13,854 bases of DNA, from NCBI GenBank assembly GCA_903927685.1, contig CAIYOB010001378.1, forward strand, positions 1 to 13,854, read 5' to 3'. Positions within the stretch are counted from its first letter, which is position 1; each line of letters starts with the position of its first letter. Under the pieces are notes generated by a model, which searched no databases, was not told the origin of the DNA, and worked only from the letters and a program-made list of their open reading frames with translations. The DNA is from an uncultured Planctomycetaceae bacterium. GTDB taxonomy: Bacteria > Planctomycetota > Planctomycetia > Pirellulales > Pirellulaceae. Shown one piece after another: positions 1 through 6,063 of the stretch. A program made the translations under genes and the position numbers.

Positions 1-80
1 GCCTGGGGTCGAGTGCAGCGAGCCCCCAGTGGCAAGAACTGGGGGCTCGCCACTCGTACCTCGTGGCTCGACCCCAGCCA
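1..80. repeat. Dispersed imperfect palindromic repeat, copy 1
   Basis: Two nested inverted repeats are seen. Bases 18-30 (GCGAGCCCCCAGT) are the exact reverse complement of 38-50, and 4-13 (TGGGGTCGAG) of 67-76. The element is probably cut by the left window edge. The motifs GTCGAG, CAGCGAGCCC, GGGGGCTCGC and CTCGACCCC recur in the same order at 7345-7428. Two copies 7 kb apart show it is a dispersed element. I infer a REP-like, non-coding repeat; no transposase is nearby. Confidence 0.75.
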
Positions 81-287
81 CCCAACCCCAATTCTTAGCT
101 TGGACAACGCACTAGGGCCCGGCCCGCTCGGCGGCCACTGGCTTTCCTCGCTCCCGGACATGAAATGACAAAATCGGGACCACCGTTAACCGAGACGAGT
201 CATGCAAAACGCGTGAGAACGTCCCGGCCAGCTTATCAAGACGCGTGACGCGAACCATTGACAGCCATTCACTGAGGAGAGATTCAA
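81..287. other. Non-coding leader region before the first small gene
   Basis: No convincing gene is seen. An 8-bp direct repeat ACGCGTGA occurs at 209-216 and 241-248, 32 bp apart (about three helical turns), each containing the palindrome ACGCGT. A TTGACA lies at 258-263 but is too close to the start codon at 288 to serve as a -35 box for that gene. The direct repeats could be a regulator site, but this is weak. Confidence 0.35.
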
Positions 288-662
288 ATGAGAGGAAACG
301 GGAAGAATCTGTTGGCACGTGAGCGACGCAAGGAACTCGAAACCAAGAGGACTGTGGAAAGCCCGGAAAGAAGGGGCAAGAGGCGAACCAAGACCAAGGA
401 GCTTGCAGAGGGAATTCAGCACAGCCCCGCAGGAAAGAAAGCGGCGGAGATTCAGAGGGCGAAGAGGGGGATCGCGCAGAAGCTGGAGCAGGCAAATTTC
501 CGCAGGGCTACGAGTCGCGTGGCAACGCGAGCAGGGGGCAGAAGAGAACAACTCGAGGCCGATCGGCAGGGGCAATTGAGGGAGTCAAGCGAGTTTCTTG
601 GGACGCTGAGCGGGCGAAAGCAGCGGACGCTGCCTCAGTCCCTGGACAAGGAAGGTGAGTAA
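288..662 (+). CDS. Hypothetical basic protein, 124 aa
   Basis: I do not recognise this protein. It is very rich in Arg, Lys, Glu and Gln (stretches such as RERRKELETKR and RRGKRRTKTKE), has almost no hydrophobic core, no signal peptide and no membrane segment, and would be a highly charged, partly helical or disordered polypeptide that could bind nucleic acid. Support for it being real: a GAGGAGA ribosome site sits about 8 nt before the ATG, and its TAA stop (660-662) is one base before the ATG of the next ORF. Against it: overlapping open frames exist on both strands, so coding is not proven. It is probably cotranscribed with the 664-885 ORF. Confidence 0.5.
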   Translation: MRGNGKNLLARERRKELETKRTVESPERRGKRRTKTKELAEGIQHSPAGKKAAEIQRAKRGIAQKLEQANFRRATSRVATRAGGRREQLEADRQGQLRESSEFLGTLSGRKQRTLPQSLDKEGE

Positions 663-663
663 C

Positions 664-885
664 ATGATCGCGATGCGAATCAATGACTCGTTTGGGTTTC
701 GTCTCCACGACCCAAGCCCCAAGGAGATTCGGCGCGCCTGTGACGAGATTCAGGCGACCTGGTCGCCGCAACAGCGGGCCGATCGGCAACGGAGGCCACG
801 TGCGACGTGGTGGACTGTGCCGATGATTAGACTGGCGGACGTTCAGGAAGCGTTAAACGGAGAACGCTCAGACAGTCGGCCGTAG
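664..885 (+). CDS. Small hypothetical protein, 73 aa, coupled to the upstream ORF
   Basis: The ATG at 664 is chosen over the in-frame GTG at 655 because an AAGGAAGGTGAG ribosome site lies directly before it, inside the end of the upstream gene. The two frames are separated by one base (TAA-C-ATG), which suggests translational coupling. The protein is soluble, with a central motif around EIQATWSP...QRRPRATWWTVP. I have an uncertain impression of having seen a similar short Trp/Pro motif in planctomycete hypothetical proteins, but cannot name a family. Function unknown. Confidence 0.5.
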   Translation: MIAMRINDSFGFRLHDPSPKEIRRACDEIQATWSPQQRADRQRRPRATWWTVPMIRLADVQEALNGERSDSRP

Positions 886-999
886 GCGGGCGGACCGGGG
901 AGCGAGTTGGAACACTGACCGCCAGCCGCTGGTCGTGGTCCATCGCTTCAACTTGGTCCCAGTTGTACCAGTTGGAGCGGGACCTGGAAAACGTCAACG

Positions 1000-1335
1000 C
1001 TCGTGCCATGGGCGTCGACGGCCCTTCTGTGGCAGGTCCTGGAACGTGGTTGCCGGATCTGGCTTTCGCCCCCGCCGTTCGATCACAGCAAACTGGTGCT
1101 GGTCGACGGAATCTGGACACTCCTGGGTTCGGCCAACTGGGACCCCCGCAGCCTGCGGCTCAGCTTCGAGTTCAACGGGGAGTGTTGTGACCGCGAACTG
1201 GCGGCATGGCTGACCGCTTTGGTCCGCGCCAAGATCCAGCAGGCGCAGCCGCTCCGTTTGGCGGATGTTGACGGACGCGGGCTACCCCGCAAACTCCGCG
1301 ACAGGGCCGCTCGCCGGTTCTCGCCTTATCTCTGA
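1000..1335 (+). pseudogene. 3' fragment of a cardiolipin synthase / phospholipase D family gene
   Basis: The frame encodes the second PLD active-site motif of bacterial cardiolipin synthases: FDHSKLVLVDG followed by GSANWDPRSL, which is the H-x-K-x4-D...GSxN (HKD) signature, then FEFNGECCDREL and a normal C-terminal tail ending in TGA. Family members are roughly 400-500 residues with two HKD motifs; here only about the last 110 residues remain. The frame is open back to a TGA at 916-918, but residues before LVPWAS (about 1000) no longer resemble the family, and no first HKD motif is visible in any frame upstream. The possible GTG at 1003 has no ribosome site. A lone HKD half would need a partner to act, so I read it as a decayed or recombined gene remnant. 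Its stop is 9 bp from the stop of the convergent DUF2294 gene. Confidence 0.75.
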
Positions 1336-1344
1336 CCCGCAACC

Positions 1345-1728
1345 CTATTTTCGCTTGGCTTCACGGACCGGCGGCGCTTCGGCCAAGGTGAAGATCACGA
1401 CTTCCTCGCCGATGACAGTACTGATGTCGTGGTGCAGGGTCAACACCTTGACGCCGGTAACCTGTTCGACCATCGCTTCCATCAGCGGCCGCGCCGTTTC
1501 GATCAGGTGCGTGCGGACTTGCTTGAGCAGGTCCCGCCCCTTTTCGGCCGGCAGCGACTTGGCCAGATGCTGTTCGGCGGCGGTCAACACGCCTTGCAGC
1601 CGGACCACCAGGAGATCACCCAGCAAGTGGGCGCGAATGTCCTTGGGGCCCCGGCCCATATAGTCCTGCTCAAAGCGGGTCACGCCTTCACAGATGGCGG
1701 ATTCGATTTCGCCCAGTGTCTTCATCAT
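1345..1728 (-). CDS. DUF2294 (MpsC-like) domain protein
   Basis: This 127-residue protein matches from memory the DUF2294 family, now described in domain databases as MpsC, of the Na+-translocating membrane-potential system. Family-like features: the opening KTLGEIESAI, FEQDYMGRGPKDIR (about residues 19-32), LLVVRLQGVLTAAE (39-52), TGVKVLTLHHDIST (91-104) and EEVVIFTL (108-115). It fills the family's usual length. The frame stays open upstream to 2061, but similarity begins at the paired ATGs (1728 and 1725). A GAGG lies just before them and is better spaced for 1725. It is soluble, with no membrane segment. The membrane partners MpsA/MpsB are not in the window. It lies 167 bp downstream of the CpaE-like gene on the same strand; a shared transcript is possible but unproven. 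The biochemical role in planctomycetes is unknown. Confidence 0.75.
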   Translation of the reverse strand: MMKTLGEIESAICEGVTRFEQDYMGRGPKDIRAHLLGDLLVVRLQGVLTAAEQHLAKSLPAEKGRDLLKQVRTHLIETARPLMEAMVEQVTGVKVLTLHHDISTVIGEEVVIFTLAEAPPVREAKRK

Positions 1729-1895
1729 GGCCTCGACGTGCTTGTCGTATCTCGAACGTGTCCCCGGATGCGGTTGGATGACGTCAGGGGCGAAACCCGC
1801 TCTCGGGACCAAAGCACCTAGAACCGCACCTCCGGTCCATTCACCCGGAGAACGTACCAAACGCGGCGACATCCGTCCACTTGCCTTCCCGCCGC
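1729..1895. other. Spacer between the CpaE-like and DUF2294 genes
   Basis: 167 bp between two co-directional minus-strand genes. The DUF2294 frame is open across it, but its translation is low-complexity Arg/Gly/Pro without family similarity. I see no strong promoter or hairpin. Confidence 0.4.
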
Positions 1896-3053
1896 CTAGA
1901 ACGTCAACGCGGGTATCGGATCCGTGACGAGGCGGGCGGCCAAGTGTTGGTAGGCCAGCGCCTCGATGCTCTCGGGCATGGCGAGCACCAAGGGTTCGCC
2001 GGACTTGATCGCCACCAGGCAGAAGTCGGGAGCGGGGGGAATCACGCTGACGATTCGGCAATTCAACCTAGTCCGCGCCAACTGGACCGTGTTGGGCGCA
2101 TCGGTCGCCGATTGATGGAAGACCAACACCGCTCCCACGGAGTTGCCGCCCACGCCCCAGGAGGCGAGTGAGGCCAGCATGACCGGCGCCAAAGCCAAAG
2201 AACTGGGCTCCAGCGCGATCGTCAACCCCACGAAATCGCAACGCTGCAGCGCGACTCGGGTCGCCCGCGAGGGCTGGCAGGGCAAGTCGACAACGACGAC
2301 GTCGGCCAAGGCGGCCAGAGAGTCCAGGATGTCGTGAATTTGCTGAGGCGGCAGTTCGCGTTCGTCGTCCATCGTCGGCGGAGCCAACAGCACTTGCAGG
2401 CCGGACCGGTGAGGCGTCAGGCACTTCCTCAGTGATTCCGCGTTATCCGCGGCGGTGCGTCCCTGGTCCAGCAGCGGCTGGATATTCCGCGCGGAAGTAA
2501 GGCCCAACTGCTGGGCGACGGTGCCCGCGTAAGGCCGGAGTTCGGCGACAATGACAGACCGCTCCGACGCCTGCAAGGCCAGGGCGGCATTGACCGCGAC
2601 GGTGGTCGTGCCGACTCCTCCCTTGGCGCCGACGAAGCCGATCAGCTTGCCGCGACGGGGGACCCAAGGCCCGGCTGACGGGCGATTGCGCAGGGCCGCC
2701 CGCACGCGAGCCCGCACCACGGACTCGATAAACGGCTTGGCGACGTGATCGACGGCCCCCGCATCCAGGCACTCGGTAACGTCCGCGGCCTCGGCCAGGG
2801 CCGTGACCATGACCACCGGAATGTGACGGGTGCGGTCGTGATCCTTGAGCTTGCGAAGCACGGCCAGCCCGTCCTGCGCCGGCATCCTCACGTCCAGCAG
2901 GATCAGGTCGGGCAACTCCTGGCGGACGATTTCCAACGCCGCCTGCCCATCGCCCGCCTCCCGCAGCCGGTACGGCTCGTGGCCGAGCAAATCCGCCAGC
3001 AAGAGACGGCAGCCGGGGTCATCATCCACGATCAGCACGGTGGGGTGGTCCAT
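1896..3053 (-). CDS. Receiver domain fused to a CpaE/TadZ-like P-loop ATPase
   Basis: 385 residues in two domains. Residues 5-122 are a two-component receiver: acidic pocket D10/D11/D12, phospho-acceptor D54 in LILLDVRMP, T84 and K106 (KPF). Residues about 136-375 are a MinD/ParA-type ATPase: deviant Walker A KGGVGTTT (144-151) with the signature lysine, and a Walker B-like DVVVVDLP (D256). This order is that of CpaE/TadZ proteins, which localise Tad pilus machinery. TadZ-type receivers are often degenerate, whereas this one keeps every phosphorylation residue. Conversely, the switch segment after Walker A, normally DxD in MinD/CpaE, reads ELRPYAG (171-177), so hydrolysis may be altered. No tad/cpa genes are near and the cognate kinase is unknown. 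The ATG at 3053 has GAGGACGAGGG just before it. Confidence 0.85.
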   Translation of the reverse strand: MDHPTVLIVDDDPGCRLLLADLLGHEPYRLREAGDGQAALEIVRQELPDLILLDVRMPAQDGLAVLRKLKDHDRTRHIPVVMVTALAEAADVTECLDAGAVDHVAKPFIESVVRARVRAALRNRPSAGPWVPRRGKLIGFVGAKGGVGTTTVAVNAALALQASERSVIVAELRPYAGTVAQQLGLTSARNIQPLLDQGRTAADNAESLRKCLTPHRSGLQVLLAPPTMDDERELPPQQIHDILDSLAALADVVVVDLPCQPSRATRVALQRCDFVGLTIALEPSSLALAPVMLASLASWGVGGNSVGAVLVFHQSATDAPNTVQLARTRLNCRIVSVIPPAPDFCLVAIKSGEPLVLAMPESIEALAYQHLAARLVTDPIPALTF

Positions 3054-3280
3054 CCCTCGTCCTCGCAGGCAATGAATCGGGTGGCCATGAACTCAGGATT
3101 CCGGGATGATACAGCACGGGCCAGCGGGTAGCAAGCTCGGCGAAGCACGCGTCCGGGCGTTGCCAGAAAGACGGGGCCGAGTACACTTAGGCAAATGTTG
3201 CCGGTTGTTCTTCCGGGGTTGGGTATCCTGGCGGATGGGGAATCTGGCTTGACCCGGATGGCAGGGAACTTCAAAGGATT

Positions 3281-3287
3281 AGGAGGT
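3281..3287 (+). promoter_or_regulatory. Ribosome binding site for the GTG-started Ala-rich gene
   Basis: AGGAGGT lies 5 nt before the GTG at 3293. This near-perfect Shine-Dalgarno sequence decides the non-ATG start and supports the ORF being real despite its low-complexity composition. Confidence 0.7.
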
Positions 3288-3292
3288 CCGTC

Positions 3293-3853
3293 GTGGCCGA
3301 GATAGCGTTTATTGTCGATCTCAGCAGGTTGCCGTCCCACGCAATCGTGGCCTACGCAGCGCGGTGCGCCATGCGGGTCCAGTCGCTGTTCCTCCGCGCG
3401 GGCGGTTCCGCCGAACTGACGGCCAGCGTCGAGCGGGCCATCGGCGTCGCCCAGCGGATTGCCTCCGGTCACGTTCTGTCCGCCGCGGACACGTCCGCGG
3501 CCGAGGGAGCGGAAGCGGCGGCGGCGGCGGTCGCCCACGTTCCAGCCGCCACCCATGCCGCGCGAGCGGCCGCCTATGCCGCGCGGGCCGCCTGTGCCGC
3601 CGACCAGGCTCCGTACGCCGCCGAAGCGTTTGGCGGAGACGCCGCTCGCGCGGCCCATGCGGCGGCCATCGCCGCAGTCGAGCAGGAAGCCGCTGACGAC
3701 GCCGCCCATTACGCCGAATACGCGGCTCGAGCCGACTACGAACGGCTGGTCCTGTACAACCGCGGCGCGCCCGCCGCCGGCCAACCGCTGCACTGCAGCG
3801 AGGATGGCCCGCTGGGGCCGCTCTGGCCGGAAGGCAAGCCCGGCTGGCTGTGA
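3293..3853 (+). CDS. Alanine-rich helical protein, 186 aa, unknown function
   Basis: The N-terminus (about 1-60: FIVDLSRLP, AIVAYAARCAMRVQSLF, VERAIGVAQRIASG) and the C-terminus (about 145-186: ADYERLVLYNRG, SEDGPLGPLWPEGKPGWL) look like ordinary folded sequence. Between them, residues 63-147 are dominated by Ala in AARAA, AAYAA and AHAA steps with regularly placed Arg, Glu and His, which predicts long helices or helical repeats. No signal peptide, membrane segment or catalytic motif is seen. The opposite strand is also open across this GC-rich stretch, but the GTG start has a near-perfect ribosome site and the flanking segments are not low-complexity. Ala-rich helical folds occur in some putative immunity proteins; I mention this only as a weak possibility. 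It converges on the HisA-like gene with 2 bp between the stops. Confidence 0.75.
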   Translation: MAEIAFIVDLSRLPSHAIVAYAARCAMRVQSLFLRAGGSAELTASVERAIGVAQRIASGHVLSAADTSAAEGAEAAAAAVAHVPAATHAARAAAYAARAACAADQAPYAAEAFGGDAARAAHAAAIAAVEQEAADDAAHYAEYAARADYERLVLYNRGAPAAGQPLHCSEDGPLGPLWPEGKPGWL

Positions 3854-3855
3854 TG

Positions 3856-4599
3856 TCAGAGCGCGGCCAAGTCCGCGGCGGTCAGACGACCGTCGTGCAA
3901 AGCCGAAGCGACCAGCACGGCGTCGCAACCACTGGCCGCTAACCGCTGCAGATCGGCGCGGCCGCGCACGCCGCCGCCGGACACCAGTTCCAACTCTGGG
4001 TACGCCCCGCGCAGCTCGCGGCACAGCTCCACGCTCGCCGGGCCCTGGTTCACGCCGACGGCCGCCAGGTCCAGGACGAGCAACCGGCGGAAGCCCGCCG
4101 CCACCGCCGTATCGGCAATCTGCCTCGGGGCCGCCTGCTGCCAGGCCGGGGAACTGGTCAACGGTCCGCCGCAGTGCAGGTCCAGACTGAACAGAATATC
4201 CACGTCGCCCAGGGCGGCCTGGAGCGAAGGCAGCAACTGGGGATCCGGGACGGACTCGAGGCCCACGATCAGGCCCGCCGCGGGCACGCACGTCGCCGCC
4301 CAACGAGCCAACTGCCGGGCCCGGTTGACGTCGCCCAGCCCCGCGTCCACCCACAGCCGCAGGCCGGCCCCGGCGATCTGCTCGTACGCGGCCCAAGCCG
4401 GTTCTCCGCCCGCGATGGCATCCAAGTCGGCGACGTAGGCTTCGCTCAGGCCCAAAGTCTCGGCAAACGCGCTGGCGACGCTGCGCGGGCAAGGATCGGC
4501 CGCCAGTACGCTGACGACCGGCTGATAGCGGCTGCGCTGGCCCGCGATGCCGCGGACGACAAGGCCGCCTTTCAAGTCGATCACGGGAATCACACGCAT
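3856..4599 (-). CDS. HisA/HisF-related TIM-barrel protein
   Basis: 247 residues, the normal size of a HisA-type barrel. The start MRVIPVIDLKGG carries the conserved Asp (D8) of strand 1. D140 in FSLDLHCGG fits the second catalytic Asp of strand 5. The two phosphate-binding ends of the barrel are seen in SGGGVRGRADL (207-217) and VASALHDGRL (230-239). The motif VLDLAAVGVNQGP (175-187) resembles the HisA/HisF-related family of methanogens and C1-metabolising bacteria (hisAF_rel type) more than true HisA, so I do not assign the histidine-pathway isomerase reaction. The frame is open upstream to 4797, but family similarity begins at 4599. The gene follows the ceramidase-like gene by 13 bp and is very likely cotranscribed. 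The true substrate is unknown. Confidence 0.85.
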   Translation of the reverse strand: MRVIPVIDLKGGLVVRGIAGQRSRYQPVVSVLAADPCPRSVASAFAETLGLSEAYVADLDAIAGGEPAWAAYEQIAGAGLRLWVDAGLGDVNRARQLARWAATCVPAAGLIVGLESVPDPQLLPSLQAALGDVDILFSLDLHCGGPLTSSPAWQQAAPRQIADTAVAAGFRRLLVLDLAAVGVNQGPASVELCRELRGAYPELELVSGGGVRGRADLQRLAASGCDAVLVASALHDGRLTAADLAAL

Positions 4600-4612
4600 G
4601 GCCTGCGAACGC

Positions 4613-5974
4613 CTACGGCTGGCCGACCAAGCGCCGAATTGCCGCCTGGATGACTTGTTCGGATTCCGGAACGATCGCCGACGCCGACGGCTCGTAGCCC
4701 CCTTCGGTGAAGGCCTGCGCTGGACAGATATAGCCCGTCGTCGCCAGACCGTAGCCGGCGACGGCCAGGAATCGGTCGGGCTGCAGGCCAGAGGCAAAGT
4801 GTTGGAAGGCGATCAGCGGTTCGCCGGGCAAGTGCAGGACGCGGGCCGGACCGAGTTCGACCAGGCTCAGCACAATGGGCTCCTGCAAACGCGTCTGACA
4901 GGCCAGGCATCCGGCCGCCGAGATCCGCTCTTGAGGCTTTGCAGACGGATCCGCCAGCGTGCGACGATTCCGCTCGGGATCGCGCTCCCCGTCGGTGCGC
5001 GGTGTCAGAGTCACGGCTTGCGTGCGCCAGCTGATCTGCTGAATGGGGCTGGTGCGAGTGGCCGCGATCGAGGCTTTCATGCCTTCGTACAGTCGCTGGG
5101 CCAACGCGGCACGGTCCTCGGGCGTTCCGGCGTTGTACTTGCCCGCCGTCACGTCGCCCGCACAGCCGGTGAAGTAGATCTGAAAGACGCCTTCCTCCTC
5201 CTGCAATCGCTGACGCGCCAGCCCCGGAAAATCGTAGCTGGCACGGCCGTCCAGATAATACGTTTGCGGATGTGTGGCGTAGTAGTGAATCCGCACCAGC
5301 GGCCGGTCGCCGTCCAGCAGCGTGATCGTCCGCAGCACCGGGTCGATGCCGCCTTCGGGCATCGCCCGTAGCTCCGGATCGCGACAGGAACTCCACCGCG
5401 TCAGTAGCTTTCCGTCCGGAGTAAAGACGCGCCGGATCGAGGCCACGCGGTCCACTGTGGCCTGGCCCGTGCCGACGGCGCTGAACGGCTGCAACCGGTC
5501 CAGCGATTGGCGGACGGCCGCGGCCAACCGATCCGTGATTTCCTCCAGGGATTTCAAGTTGCGGTGCGGCGGCGGCTCGGGCTGTCGCTGCAGCAACTGT
5601 TCGGCACTGGCATCGAACGTCGGAGCCGTGTGCTGGTGGACACAGTGCACGGCAACCAGGTCGGGCTCCGTGCCCACTGCCGCCGCAATCTTGGTTTGAA
5701 ACAGGGCGTGCGTGGCATTCCGCATGGTGCACCAGTCCACGGCGCACAGCACGTATCGCCGCTGCCCGTCGTCCAATACGACGCCCTTGGCCAGCAGCGG
5801 ATGTTCAATCGTCTTGAGCGTTTCCGAGTACAGGATGTCCCCCAGCGGCAGCGTGACGTCGCTCTCGAACGTCGCCAGCCGCAACGGCCCCGCCTCGGCT
5901 GCCGAGGCGTCAATCCCGCACGCCAACCCGATGACGAGTGACAGAGCACTCGTCCAAGCCAACACTCGCGACAT
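4613..5974 (-). CDS. Secreted neutral ceramidase-like protein
   Basis: 453 residues. MSRVLAWTSALSLVIGLACG is a signal-peptide core with probable cleavage after ASA near residue 26, so the product is exported. Similarity to neutral/alkaline ceramidases is seen in order: VAVHCVHQHTAP (108-118) for the ATHTHSGP zinc motif; RIHYYATHPQ (228-237, H235) for the second zinc histidine; YFTGCAGDVTAG (267-278); LPGEPLIAF (382-390, E385); and YGLATTGYICPAQAF (408-422). The enzyme's nucleophilic Ser (GDVS) is Thr276 here, so ceramide hydrolysis is doubtful and another amide or ester substrate is possible. The ATG at 5974 is preferred over 5995 because a GGGAGGAG site lies 6 nt upstream. Its place between mqnE and the HisA-like gene suggests shared transcription. 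Confidence 0.85.
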   Translation of the reverse strand: MSRVLAWTSALSLVIGLACGIDASAAEAGPLRLATFESDVTLPLGDILYSETLKTIEHPLLAKGVVLDDGQRRYVLCAVDWCTMRNATHALFQTKIAAAVGTEPDLVAVHCVHQHTAPTFDASAEQLLQRQPEPPPHRNLKSLEEITDRLAAAVRQSLDRLQPFSAVGTGQATVDRVASIRRVFTPDGKLLTRWSSCRDPELRAMPEGGIDPVLRTITLLDGDRPLVRIHYYATHPQTYYLDGRASYDFPGLARQRLQEEEGVFQIYFTGCAGDVTAGKYNAGTPEDRAALAQRLYEGMKASIAATRTSPIQQISWRTQAVTLTPRTDGERDPERNRRTLADPSAKPQERISAAGCLACQTRLQEPIVLSLVELGPARVLHLPGEPLIAFQHFASGLQPDRFLAVAGYGLATTGYICPAQAFTEGGYEPSASAIVPESEQVIQAAIRRLVGQP

Positions 5975-5980
5975 GAGGCA

Positions 5981-5988
5981 CTCCTCCC
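5981..5988 (-). promoter_or_regulatory. Ribosome binding site setting the ceramidase-like start
   Basis: On the minus strand GGGAGGAG lies 6 nt before the ATG at 5974. It picks this start over the in-frame ATG at 5995, which would add seven residues before the signal peptide. Confidence 0.65.
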
Positions 5989-6063
5989 GAGTCAAGAGAA
6001 TTCTGCCGGTTCACGCCTTTGCGCAAGCCGCGTCTTCGTACCCGCAGTTGGCCCGTTTGCTCG

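Noticed and set aside
1265..1821. Plus-strand frames opposite the DUF2294 gene
   Set aside because: They are antisense to the recognisable DUF2294 sequence and have no ribosome site or family similarity.
3032..4492. 486-codon open frame on the minus strand
   Set aside because: It overlaps the HisA-like and Ala-rich genes and is dominated by Arg and Gly; no domain or ribosome site.
4590..5747. 385-codon minus-strand frame overlapping the ceramidase-like gene
   Set aside because: Out of frame with the gene that carries the signal peptide and zinc motifs; composition is Arg/Gly/Ala noise.
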